A stretch of DNA of 64,000 nt from assembly GCA_035621215.1 (NCBI GenBank), contig CP141729.1:2254944-2318943 (forward strand), given 5' to 3'. Positions 25,183 through 33,455 of the stretch are shown one piece after another. Below the pieces are notes generated by a model. That model was not told the DNA's origin, searched no databases, and saw only the letters and a program-made list of their open reading frames with translations. The stretch is from Oscillospiraceae bacterium MB08-C2-2 (GTDB lineage: Bacteria > Bacillota > Clostridia > Oscillospirales > Ruminococcaceae). Each line of letters begins with the position of its first letter. Position 1 is the first letter of the stretch. The position numbers and the translations under genes were made by a program.

Positions 25183-27141
25183 CTAGCGGATTTTAGAACC
25201 AACGGGTACATCCTCATCCACAAAAAGAACCCGGGCAGATTCGCCCACATCGGCGGCTAGGATCATACCTTGGGATTCCACACCCCGCAGCTTGGCGGGC
25301 TTGAGGTTTGCCACCACGATAATCTTTTTGCCGATCAGATCAGCGGGCTCATACCACTGGTGAATACCCGAAACCACCTGACGGCCGCCCTGCCCATCAT
25401 CCAGCTTGAGCAGCAGCAGCTTATCGGCCTTGGGAACCGGCTCACAGGCAGTAACCTGTGCCACCCGCAGCTCAACCTTGGCAAAATCGGCAATATCCAG
25501 AGCAGTTGCCACACCGGGGACTTCGTTTTTCTTCTCAGCCTTAGGAGCGGGGGCTTCCTTAGCTTTTTCAGAGGGAGCGTCCAGCTTGGCCAGCTCCTCC
25601 AGTTCCTTTTCTAAGTCAATGCGGGGGAAGAGAACCGGGCCCTTAGAGACGGTTACATTCTCAGGCAGCAAGCCGAATTTGGCTGTGGATTCCCAAAGGG
25701 TAAGCTCTTCTCCCGCCCCGATCTGCTTTTGAATCTCCACAGCGGTGTGGGGCATAAAGGGGGTGATCAGCACCGAAATGATGCGGATGCTTTCCAGCAG
25801 GTTATACATAACAGTGGCCAGCCGGGGCTGATCCTTTTCTTCCTTGGCCAGAACCCACGGCATGGTCTGGTCAATATACTTATTGGTGCGGGCCACCAGC
25901 TGGAATATCTCGGTGAGAGCGTGGGGAAATTGAAGCTGCTCCATTTCATCCTCTACCCGGGCTTTGAGTGCACCGGCCATTTGCAGCAGCTCGGCATCCT
26001 CGAGGCCTTCGGCTCTTGCGGTGGGCAGGGTGCTGCCAAAGTATTTTTCCACCATAGCCACGGTACGGGAAACGAGATTGCCCAGATCGTTGGCCAAATC
26101 GGCGTTGATGCGGCCGATGAGGGATTCATTGGTAAAGCTGCCATCCTGCCCAAAGGGAATCTCCCGCAGCAGATAATAGCGAATCGCATCCACACCATAG
26201 CGCTCGCAGAGAATCACAGGGTCCACAACGTTGCCCTTGGATTTGCTCATTTTATCCCCATCAAAGAGCAGCCAGCCATGGCCGTAAATCTTCTTGGGCA
26301 GGGGCAGCTCCAAAGCCATCAGCAGAGCGGGCCAGATAATAGCATGGAAGCGGATGATCTCCTTGGCCATGAGCTGCACATCGGCAGGCCAGTAAGCCAT
26401 ATCGTTATAGCGGTCGTTTTCGTAGCCCAGAGCGGTGATGTAGTTGGAAAGGGCATCCACCCAGACATACACCACGTGGCCGGGGTCAAAATCCACCGGA
26501 ACACCCCATGTAAAGGAGGTGCGGGAAACACAGAGGTCATCCAAGCCCGGCTTTAAGAAGTTGTTAACCATCTCGTTGACCCGGGTTTGAGGCTGAAGAA
26601 ATTCGGGCTGATCCTCATACAGCTTTAGAATACGGCCGGTATAAGCGGAAAGACGGAAGAAATAAGCCTCCTCCTCGGCGGCCTCAACCTCACGCCCACA
26701 ATCGGGGCACCGGCCATCCTTGAGCTGGCTTTCGGTCCAGAAGGATTCGCAGGGCTTGCAGTATTTGCCCTTATATACAGATTTATAGATTTCACCCTTA
26801 TCATACAGCTTCTTGAAAATCCGCTGTACCGATTGGATGTGGTAATCATCGGTGGTGCGGATATAGCGGTCATAGGTGATACCCATCCGCTCCCAGAGAG
26901 CCTTGATGCCTTTTACGATGTCATCCACATATTCCTTGGGGGAAACACCGGCTTCCTTGGCCTTGGCCTCAATCTTTTGGCCATGCTCGTCAGTACCGGT
27001 TAAAAACATCACATCAAACCCGCGCATTCGCTTGTATCTGGCCATGGCATCGGTTACCACAGTGGTGTAGCTGTGCCCGATGTGGAGCTTATCCGAGGGG
27101 TAATAAATGGGGGTGGTGATATAAAACCTTTTGTCGTCCAT
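25183..27141 (-). CDS. metG: Methionyl-tRNA synthetase
   Basis: MetRS charges tRNA-Met in the cytoplasm. The 652-residue product has HIGH as KLHIGHSY near residue 21, a zinc-binding insert CKPCESFWTESQLKDGRCPD followed by CGREV, the KMSKS loop DKMSKSKGNVVDP and a helical anticodon-binding domain. The last 100 residues form the tRNA-binding EMAP/Trbp111-type domain (KVELRVAQVTACEPVPKADK). The ATG at 27141 (MDDKRFYITTPIYYPSDKLH) has AGGAGG upstream; a frame-open extension to 27255 is unlikely to be used. Confidence 0.97.
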   Translation of the reverse strand: MDDKRFYITTPIYYPSDKLHIGHSYTTVVTDAMARYKRMRGFDVMFLTGTDEHGQKIEAKAKEAGVSPKEYVDDIVKGIKALWERMGITYDRYIRTTDDYHIQSVQRIFKKLYDKGEIYKSVYKGKYCKPCESFWTESQLKDGRCPDCGREVEAAEEEAYFFRLSAYTGRILKLYEDQPEFLQPQTRVNEMVNNFLKPGLDDLCVSRTSFTWGVPVDFDPGHVVYVWVDALSNYITALGYENDRYNDMAYWPADVQLMAKEIIRFHAIIWPALLMALELPLPKKIYGHGWLLFDGDKMSKSKGNVVDPVILCERYGVDAIRYYLLREIPFGQDGSFTNESLIGRINADLANDLGNLVSRTVAMVEKYFGSTLPTARAEGLEDAELLQMAGALKARVEDEMEQLQFPHALTEIFQLVARTNKYIDQTMPWVLAKEEKDQPRLATVMYNLLESIRIISVLITPFMPHTAVEIQKQIGAGEELTLWESTAKFGLLPENVTVSKGPVLFPRIDLEKELEELAKLDAPSEKAKEAPAPKAEKKNEVPGVATALDIADFAKVELRVAQVTACEPVPKADKLLLLKLDDGQGGRQVVSGIHQWYEPADLIGKKIIVVANLKPAKLRGVESQGMILAADVGESARVLFVDEDVPVGSKIR

Positions 27142-27540
27142 TGTTCGTTTTGCCTCCTGTAGCCTTTTGGTTTGATGCAGCCCTACCATAGAATCAGTAT
27201 TGCTGGAAAAGCGCAGATTTATGCTGTTTTCCTCAAAGAGAAAAGGAATCTCCAAAATGGGATAAACTACCTACCAGTATAACATGCGGGGGCTTTTTTA
27301 TCAAACGTAAAATCCAGTGCTGCCCATTGTGCAAGGGGTGAAAAAATGCTATACTGTTCTCAGAAGACATTTTCACATTTAGGGAAAAGTCTTTCAGTGC
27401 ATATACCTGTTATAAAAGAGGTTTTAGAGCTTTGGATATGAGCCAACCACCATGCACGGCAATGATACAGTAAATTCACTTCAAACCGGTTTTGATCCTG
27501 TTTTGAAGCGCAATTAGTACGAGTAAAGGATTGATGTTCA
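27142..27540. other. Intergenic region before the TM2 gene
   Basis: It holds divergent upstream regions. Toward the TM2 gene a sigma-A promoter lies at 27327-27355, leaving a leader of about 180 bases without a recognisable riboswitch. No further gene is seen. Confidence 0.5.
27327..27355 (+). promoter_or_regulatory. Sigma-A promoter of the TM2-domain gene
   Basis: TTGTGC (27327-27332), 17 bases and TATACT (27350-27355) predict a start near 27362, about 180 bases before the gene. Confidence 0.6.
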
Positions 27541-27972
27541 ATGCAATGTAAAACCTGCGGCAGCCAGCTCCCCCCCGGCGCTTCTTTTTGCAGCACTTGC
27601 GGTACTCAGGCTGGACCCGAGGGCGTGCAGTGTCCCCGGTGCGGCCAGCAATTTCCCGTGCAGCCCCCGGTCTGCGCCAACTGCGGCTTTCAGTTTATAC
27701 CCCCGGTAAGCCAGCCTGTTTATGGGCAGAAATCCAGAATGGCGGCGGGCATTCTCGGCATTCTGTTGGGCAGTCTTGGCATTCACAACTTTTATCTGGG
27801 CTTTACCCAGCGTGCTCTGATTCAGCTTTTGGTTTCAATCATCGGCGGCTTTCTTTCCTTTGGCATTGCTTCCTTTGGTATGGGCGTATGGGGGCTTGTG
27901 GAGGGTATCTTCATTCTCACCGGTGACCCCCGCTACCAGCGGGATGCCATGGGTGTTCCCCTCAAGGATTGA
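27541..27972 (+). CDS. Zinc-ribbon and TM2-domain membrane protein
   Basis: The 143-residue product has two N-terminal zinc ribbons (CKTCGS..CSTCGT and CPRCGQ..CANCGF, residues 3-51) followed by a TM2 domain: a first helix AAGILGILLGSLGIHNFYLG, the conserved Asp/His-Phe-Tyr-Leu-Gly turn (here HNFYLGF) and a second helix. TM2 proteins are common small inner-membrane proteins of unknown function. The ATG is at 27541. Its stop overlaps the -35 element of rnpB, so the genes are packed tightly but separately transcribed. Confidence 0.88.
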   Translation: MQCKTCGSQLPPGASFCSTCGTQAGPEGVQCPRCGQQFPVQPPVCANCGFQFIPPVSQPVYGQKSRMAAGILGILLGSLGIHNFYLGFTQRALIQLLVSIIGGFLSFGIASFGMGVWGLVEGIFILTGDPRYQRDAMGVPLKD

Positions 27973-27997
27973 TTTTAATCGATAAATTTGCTATAAT
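27969..27997 (+). promoter_or_regulatory. Promoter of rnpB
   Basis: TTGATT (27969-27974), 17 bases, TATAAT (27992-27997). The predicted start at about 28004 coincides with the 5' end of the RNase P RNA. The -35 hexamer overlaps the TM2 stop codon. Confidence 0.85.
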
Positions 27998-28004
27998 CAA
28001 ACAT

Positions 28005-28352
28005 GCGAGCAAGCAAGACAGCGGCAGAAACGACTCCGAAAGGGCGTTTTTGAGGAAAGTCCGAGCTTCATAGGGCAGGATAGCTGCTAATGGCAGCCAG
28101 AGGCGACTCTAGGGAAAGTGCAACAGAAATATACCGCCGGTTTTTAACCGGTAAGGCTGGAAAGGCGAGGTAAGAGCTCACCAGAGTGCAGGTGACTGCA
28201 CTGCTGTGTAAACCCTATCCGAAGCAACGCCAAGCGGGGAAATATACGGCTGCCCGCCGTTTCCTCCCAAGGGCGGCTTGATGCCTCACTGGCGACAGGG
28301 GGCACAGATAGATCGTTGTCAAATACAGAACTCGGCTTATATGCTTGGTCGC
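28005..28352 (+). ncRNA. rnpB: RNase P RNA
   Basis: This is the catalytic RNA that removes 5' leaders from pre-tRNAs. Conserved elements are present in order: GAGGAAAGTCCGAGC, GCAGGATAGCTGCTAA, AGGGAAAGTGCAACAGAAA, GTAAACCC and ACAGAACTCGGCTTA. The P1 helix forms between GCGAGCAAGCA at 28005 and TGCTTGGTCGC ending at 28352. Length (348) fits bacterial rnpB. Whether it is type A or type B was not determined by eye. The nearby open frame on the opposite strand is spurious. Confidence 0.95.
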
Positions 28353-28367
28353 TTTTAAGAAAAAAGA

Positions 28368-28402
28368 GAAAGGCTTTTCCCTCAGGGAAGAGCCTTTCTT
28401 TT
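28368..28402 (+). terminator. Terminator of rnpB
   Basis: GAAAGGCTTTTCCC pairs with GGGAAGAGCCTTTC, allowing G-U, and is followed by TTTTAT. Confidence 0.85.
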
Positions 28403-28451
28403 ATAGCCACACTTGCCTCATTGTTAAGTTATGGAGCCGGAGGGGATTTTT

Positions 28452-28676
28452 ATGTATGAGCGAATCCGCGGCCTGCGGGAAGATCGGGATATGACCCAAA
28501 CACAGCTGGCAGCTTATCTGCAAATTCACCAGACAACCTATTCCGACTATGAGCTGGGCCGACTGAACATTCCCATCCCTATTTTAGAGCGGCTGGCGGA
28601 TTTTTATGAGACCAGCCTTGACTATCTGGTGGGACGCACCGATATAGCCGAGGCATATCCCCCGCACCGTAGATAA
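28452..28676 (+). CDS. Small XRE-family DNA-binding regulator
   Basis: The 74-residue product is almost entirely one Cro/CI-type helix-turn-helix: MYERIRGLREDRDMTQTQLA, then the recognition region AYLQIHQTTYSDYELGRLNI and a SLDYLVGRTD end typical of this family. The ATG at 28452 has GGAGGGG upstream; an earlier in-frame start at 28431 lacks one. The target is unknown. It is convergent with the GTPase gene of the chaperone cassette and 112 bases from its end, so a link with that cassette is possible but not shown. Confidence 0.88.
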   Translation: MYERIRGLREDRDMTQTQLAAYLQIHQTTYSDYELGRLNIPIPILERLADFYETSLDYLVGRTDIAEAYPPHRR

Positions 28677-28787
28677 AAGCCAATAGGGGCTTTGTCCCTT
28701 CTATCAGGATCTTTCTTCCATCGTGTGCAAAGGCAGCTACATGATCAACCTATGCCCCAAGTAGTTTCTCTTTAATCTTGTACTTTT

Positions 28788-29876
28788 TTAAAAAGAAAGG
28801 CTGCCATTGGTCCACAGGAGCCACAAGAGAGGATCGGCGGTATGCAAGGGCACCGGCCTGGATACCGCACCACTGGGCTGGGGATCGGCGCCAAGAGCGC
28901 TGATGCCGAAAAAGGCATACTTTTCAAACTGGGAGGTGATCTGGTTGATGAGCTGGCGGTCGGACCAGCCCTCCAGCATACTCTGCACCTCCAGGCTGGT
29001 GTTGTGAAACTCAATGCTGTCAAAACTGCCGGGCTCCAGCAGACGGGAAGGGTACCGCAGGCAGCTGGATACATCCAAAAACTTTTCCAGCTTATCGATT
29101 TTGGTCAGGCACACGGCAATGGGGATGGGAATCTTACGGCTAAGGGAGCCCATCTTACTTTGGGAGCGGATCAGATGAATCACCCGGGTGAGAATATCCC
29201 CGGCGTGAGAAGCCTGCTCCTCGCCACCGCTTTGCCCCGTATATTCCCGCAGGCGGGGCAGTTCCATGGGGTCAATGAGAAACAAAAGCCCCTTGGAATG
29301 GACAATGCTCTGGTTAAACTGCTCCAGCAGGCGTGCATCCTCAAAATTGCCGCCGCAGGTATCATAAAAGGTCAGGTTGGTGTTCTTCCCCTTTTTGCGG
29401 TTCCCAAAGACAAGGGAATAATAGAGCGGTTCCAAAGATTCCTCCCGGGTGCTTTCCAGACAGTGCTTTTCTACAAACAAAGGCTTGTAATAGGCCTGCT
29501 CATAATGGCGGAGGGTCTTATCCCCCCCTTGGGCATAAAGGGTGCAGTCAAAGGCCTTGCCAATCTCGTTTTTCAGCTGGTTGATCAGCACCGCCAGATA
29601 GTGGCTTTTCCCGGCCTGCTCCCCGCCGATAACCGAAATGGCGCACTCCTGCCCGGTTTCCACACCAGCGGGCAGTTCTGCCCCACAGCCGGGGCAAAGA
29701 CGCACCGAAAGCTCCCGCCCGCAGGCCGAACAGATTGGAGTGGGAGAAAAACGCCCCCCCGCCTTAACGGGATGGTCATGATCCCGGCAGTTTACACAGG
29801 CCTCGTTTCCGCATAGGTAATTGTACTGGCCCACCAAATACCGTCTGAAGCATTTGGGGCAGGTATAATGACGCAT
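28788..29876 (-). CDS. Zinc-ribbon P-loop GTPase-like protein of the Hsp70 cassette
   Basis: The 362-residue product starts with two zinc-binding modules (Cys at 6, 9, 22, 27, 30 and CSACGRELSVRLCPGCG at 49-65). A TRAFAC-like GTPase domain follows: Walker A GGEQAGKS at 84-91, DTCG at 172-175 in the switch-II position and TKID at 258-261 as the guanine-specificity motif. This resembles the DO-GTPase type described in bacterial conflict systems, by memory only. No membrane segment is visible, but the C-terminus is hydrophobic (LLWLLW). The ATG at 29876 is 28 bases after the J-like gene, so both are cotranscribed. It is the last gene of the cassette. Confidence 0.75.
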   Translation of the reverse strand: MRHYTCPKCFRRYLVGQYNYLCGNEACVNCRDHDHPVKAGGRFSPTPICSACGRELSVRLCPGCGAELPAGVETGQECAISVIGGEQAGKSHYLAVLINQLKNEIGKAFDCTLYAQGGDKTLRHYEQAYYKPLFVEKHCLESTREESLEPLYYSLVFGNRKKGKNTNLTFYDTCGGNFEDARLLEQFNQSIVHSKGLLFLIDPMELPRLREYTGQSGGEEQASHAGDILTRVIHLIRSQSKMGSLSRKIPIPIAVCLTKIDKLEKFLDVSSCLRYPSRLLEPGSFDSIEFHNTSLEVQSMLEGWSDRQLINQITSQFEKYAFFGISALGADPQPSGAVSRPVPLHTADPLLWLLWTNGSLSF

Positions 29877-29904
29877 TGCATTCTCTCGCTTTCAGCAGGC
29901 TGTT

Positions 29905-32880
29905 TTAGGTGAGCTTGCAGGAGCTCCCCGGAAGCAGCCTGTTTTTTTCATAGTAGGCTTCATCGCAGAAAAACATCTTAACATAAAGATCCTCCGGCAA
30001 ATCGGTGGTATGGAATTCATGAATGGTAAGGCCGCCGGTTTCTTTATCCTCCAACGAGAACAGGGGCATCCCATCGGAAATTTTCAGGGGCATGCGCCCT
30101 ACCCGGCCCACAATCACGGCTGGGGGAAACGCCTGTGTCTGGGGGCTGGAAAGCGTGATGGATACCTTGCCCTTTGCCGAAAACCGTTTGCGCCGGTAGC
30201 GCAGCTGATAAACAATATCCCGCCTTGCCCGATTATCCGCCAGCAGGCGGCTGCCGGAAGCGTAAAAGCCCTTGCCTTCCGGGGAAACAAACACCGAAAA
30301 CACGGCGATGTAATAGGTTACTGGCTCTGGGCCACGGATCACGATGCCTGCGTTGTAATCATACTGCTCCCGGCTGCACCGGAAGGTGGTAGCTCCAATC
30401 TCTTCGGGGCTTTCGGGGTAGCGGTCAAAGCGGTAGGCCACCGCCACCTCCCGGACACCGGAGGGCCATTTCAGGTTGACAAACAGCTCTTCTCCCGCTA
30501 CATCCCATGTCAGCTTATGGACATTGGGAACATTCACCAGATAGGAGGGTTCGCCCACCGTGGCAAACCGGCCGCCCACCACCGCCGCAAACAGATAGCA
30601 TCCCCCGGTCAGGTCCATATGAAACCGCCCACTGCCGTTATGGCGGGATTCCAAATCCAGACGGCGGTATTTTTGGAGCAGCTCCGCCACCTCCACCATA
30701 TCCCCGGAGCGATAAGCCGGGCGGCTGGAAGAACTGAGCAGAAGCACATCCTCTTGATGGGCCGTGCTCCAGTTGACCACATACTCATCCGGCCCGGCAC
30801 CGGCCACCACCAACCGGTCAATGGGGGCCATCCTCGGGTGGGGAACCACGCTCTCACACCGGCCGGGGGAATAAAACAGCTCCTCCCCCACCTGATAGCC
30901 CACCACGAAATAATACCAGTATTCCGCCCCATTGCGCAGGCGGGTATCGGTGAAGCCATCCAGCCTTTTGTTTTCCAAGTCAATGCCATCCCCAAGTGTT
31001 TTGGGCTTTTCGCCGCCCAGCTTGCGCCACATGCGCACCTCCCGGATAGCTGGGTCAAATTTCCAGGTGATATAGGCTCCGCCATCGGTGGGGAGGAGCA
31101 TCAGCTCCGAAAGCTCCGGCACCAGCACCACCGGGCCAGCCACCGGGCCTTTGCCGGAACAGGCGTTTCCCCGGCAGGCAAATATTCGATAATAGTAGAG
31201 CTTCAGGCGCTGGGCTCCCGTATCCTCATGGCGGCGCAGACCACCGGTATAGATGGTTTCCCCATCCCCCGGGCTTTCAGGGGGGCCACCCTCCTTGCGC
31301 ACCAATCGATAATAAGGCTCGCCGCTGGCATTCGAACTGCCCCAATACAGGCGGATGCGGTTCTCCTGCACCCGGGCCTGCAAGGCAGAGGGGGGCTCCG
31401 GAGGGTATTTAGCCAGCATCCGGTTGATTTCAATGCTGTCGGTTACCATTTCGCCCAGCTCCACCAAAAGCTGAGCGTTGACTTCGCCCTTGATCCGGGC
31501 ATCGTCCAAAATCCGCTCCACCTCGCCCACCGAGCTTTCCACCGCACGGCGGTAACCTTCCGGCAGAGTGATGCCCTGTAATTGAGCCTCGGCCAGAAGC
31601 TGAGCCGCCGCATACAGCTGCTTGTTGGCAAGGCAGTCGTCCAGCGAATCGGCCAAGGCTTTGTATTCATCCACCAGAGCCTTGGTCTGGAGCTCCAAAT
31701 CGGCCAGCTCCTTATGCCCCGGCCAGAACCGGGCCGCAACCTCCAGACTGCGCCGGGCGGCACCCCAGCGCTTATCCAGCAAAGCGGTCTTGGCCTGCTC
31801 CAAGTGGATCAGGGCGTTGTGCATGGCCCCGATACGAAAGCCGCAGGCGGTGCAAACGGCCGCTCCGGGCAGGTTTTCCTCACCGCAGGAAGGGCAGGGG
31901 CCTTGCAAAAAGGAGCCGCAGGAGCCGCACAGCCGGGCATCGGCCTGCCGCTTTGCCCCGCATTCCGGGCAGCGAAGCTCCGTTTCGGCCAGGGCTTCCT
32001 CCCGACCCATGGGAATGGCATAGGAAAGGCAGTATTCCCGAATATAAGCCTCTGCATTGAGCACCGTTGCGCCGTATTTTTCCACGGCAAAGTTAATGAG
32101 CCGCAGAAGAACACCCTCGCTGATGCTTTTGGAGCGGATGCTCTCATCGTGAATCAAATCGTTGAGAGCAGGGAAGGCGGAGATGGCCATATAGCGGTCA
32201 TAACGGCTTTTGGTTTCAAAGCTCTGGAACTGGCGCAGGCAAATGCCTGCCAGTTCCTGCGCCGCCGCATTGACTGCACTTCGGTTGGCGCTTGCCGTGG
32301 CCCAGCGGCGTTTTTCCTCCGCCGCCTCCCGCAGCTTTTTGATAGAAGAATAGCTGGGCAGCTCCAGAAAGTCATAGAGGTTTCTGTGGCCGGTGATTTC
32401 CAGCGAGCGGTGAATGTTTTTGGCGGTGAGCCGGTCAATCACAGCGGGGCGGTCATCGGAGGGCGGCTCCTGCATCATGGGAGGAGCCTTGCCTACCGGG
32501 CACCGGCGGTATTTTTCCAGCAGCTTTTCCCCGATGCGGTAGGGAGCGTATTTCGCCACGATTTCCCGGGCCTCACCCGGCAGGATATAACCCTTGCCCT
32601 CCAGCACCCGAAGCTCTGCTTCAAAATCCCGGAGTGCCTCCCGGCGCAGTTCCCGAGCCGCTAACGCCTCCCGGCCCCGAAGCATCGGATCGGTCATAGC
32701 CTTTTCAATTTCCGGAGCCAGACCTAGATATTTCAGCGCCTTACCCCGCCCAGCAGGGTTATCCTGCATGCGGGTCCACTCCTGCTTTTTAGCGGAAAGT
32801 GCGCTTTTGATCTGCTTTTCATCCATAACTGGTGGATCAAATTCCAGCTCCAGCAGGATATAATAGTTTTCTCTTTTCAC
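29905..32880 (-). CDS. Large J-like, zinc-ribbon and fibronectin-like protein
   Basis: The 991-residue product has no named match that I know. The N-terminus (NYYILLELEFDPPVMDEKQI) and a second segment near residue 170 (NLYDFLELPSYSSIKKLREA, ending SRYDRYMA) look like J-domains without the HPD triad that activates Hsp70. Near residues 310-360 are three zinc ribbons (CPECGAKR, CGSCGSF, CPSCGEE, CTACGF). Helical, TPR-like repeats follow (370-500), then several beta-rich, fibronectin III-like domains to the end. The start is GTG at 32880 with AGGGGGAAG upstream. It lies downstream of the hsp70 gene, separated by tandem repeats, and just before the GTPase gene. A scaffold or substrate-recruiting role is inferred. 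Confidence 0.65.
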   Translation of the reverse strand: MKRENYYILLELEFDPPVMDEKQIKSALSAKKQEWTRMQDNPAGRGKALKYLGLAPEIEKAMTDPMLRGREALAARELRREALRDFEAELRVLEGKGYILPGEAREIVAKYAPYRIGEKLLEKYRRCPVGKAPPMMQEPPSDDRPAVIDRLTAKNIHRSLEITGHRNLYDFLELPSYSSIKKLREAAEEKRRWATASANRSAVNAAAQELAGICLRQFQSFETKSRYDRYMAISAFPALNDLIHDESIRSKSISEGVLLRLINFAVEKYGATVLNAEAYIREYCLSYAIPMGREEALAETELRCPECGAKRQADARLCGSCGSFLQGPCPSCGEENLPGAAVCTACGFRIGAMHNALIHLEQAKTALLDKRWGAARRSLEVAARFWPGHKELADLELQTKALVDEYKALADSLDDCLANKQLYAAAQLLAEAQLQGITLPEGYRRAVESSVGEVERILDDARIKGEVNAQLLVELGEMVTDSIEINRMLAKYPPEPPSALQARVQENRIRLYWGSSNASGEPYYRLVRKEGGPPESPGDGETIYTGGLRRHEDTGAQRLKLYYYRIFACRGNACSGKGPVAGPVVLVPELSELMLLPTDGGAYITWKFDPAIREVRMWRKLGGEKPKTLGDGIDLENKRLDGFTDTRLRNGAEYWYYFVVGYQVGEELFYSPGRCESVVPHPRMAPIDRLVVAGAGPDEYVVNWSTAHQEDVLLLSSSSRPAYRSGDMVEVAELLQKYRRLDLESRHNGSGRFHMDLTGGCYLFAAVVGGRFATVGEPSYLVNVPNVHKLTWDVAGEELFVNLKWPSGVREVAVAYRFDRYPESPEEIGATTFRCSREQYDYNAGIVIRGPEPVTYYIAVFSVFVSPEGKGFYASGSRLLADNRARRDIVYQLRYRRKRFSAKGKVSITLSSPQTQAFPPAVIVGRVGRMPLKISDGMPLFSLEDKETGGLTIHEFHTTDLPEDLYVKMFFCDEAYYEKNRLLPGSSCKLT

Positions 32881-33014
32881 AGGCTTCCCCCTTTGGCCGC
32901 TAATGTTTCCACAAAATACCAACGGTTATGCCATCGGGCAGAAATGCAGGCAAATTCCGCCCGCTTTCCTGCCCGAATTGTTTTTAGCTTCTGTTCTTTT
33001 AATGGCTCTTCTTT

Positions 33015-33438
33015 TAGAGAAAGAAAAGCCGGCTCTATAAGCACAGCACCAGCAAGCACCATAGAAAGAATTTCGGCTTGCCTAAGCCCGAATTGGTTTT
33101 CTTTTGGTTTCTTTTCTTTTTTCAGGAAGAAAAGGTTGTTCTATAATCCCAGCACCATCGAGCACCATGAGAAGAATTTCGGCCTGCCTGAGCTCGATTT
33201 GGTTTTTCTTTTGGTTGCTTTGTTTTTTCAGGAAGAAAAGGTTGTTCTATAATCCCAGCACCATCGAGCACCATGGGAAGTATTTCGGCCTGCCTGAGCC
33301 CGGAACGGTTTTCTTTTGGTTGCCTTTGTTTTTTCAGGAAGAAAAGGTTGTTCTATAATCCCAGCACCATCGAGCACCATGGGAAGTATTTCGGCCTGCC
33401 TGAGCCCGGAATGGTTTTCTTTTGGTTACTTTTCTTTT
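33015..33438. repeat. Four tandem 106-bp repeats inside the Hsp70 cassette
   Basis: Three close units begin at 33121, 33227 and 33333, each exactly 106 bases; a diverged unit begins at 33015. Each contains TTTTCTTTT/AGGAAGAAAAGG hairpin sequence and a CCAGCACCATCGAGCACCAT segment. A period of 106 is not a multiple of three, so the frames read through them are shadows. They fill most of the 575-base gap between hsp70 and the J-like gene. The final half unit ends in a TTTTCTTTTTTCAAAAGAAAA hairpin beside the hsp70 stop. Confidence 0.85.
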
Positions 33439-33455
33439 TTCAAAAGAAAAGTAAC

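Noticed and set aside
33015-33438. Tandem repeats as a CRISPR array
   Set aside because: Units are 106 bases with no short constant repeat and variable spacers, and no cas genes are nearby.
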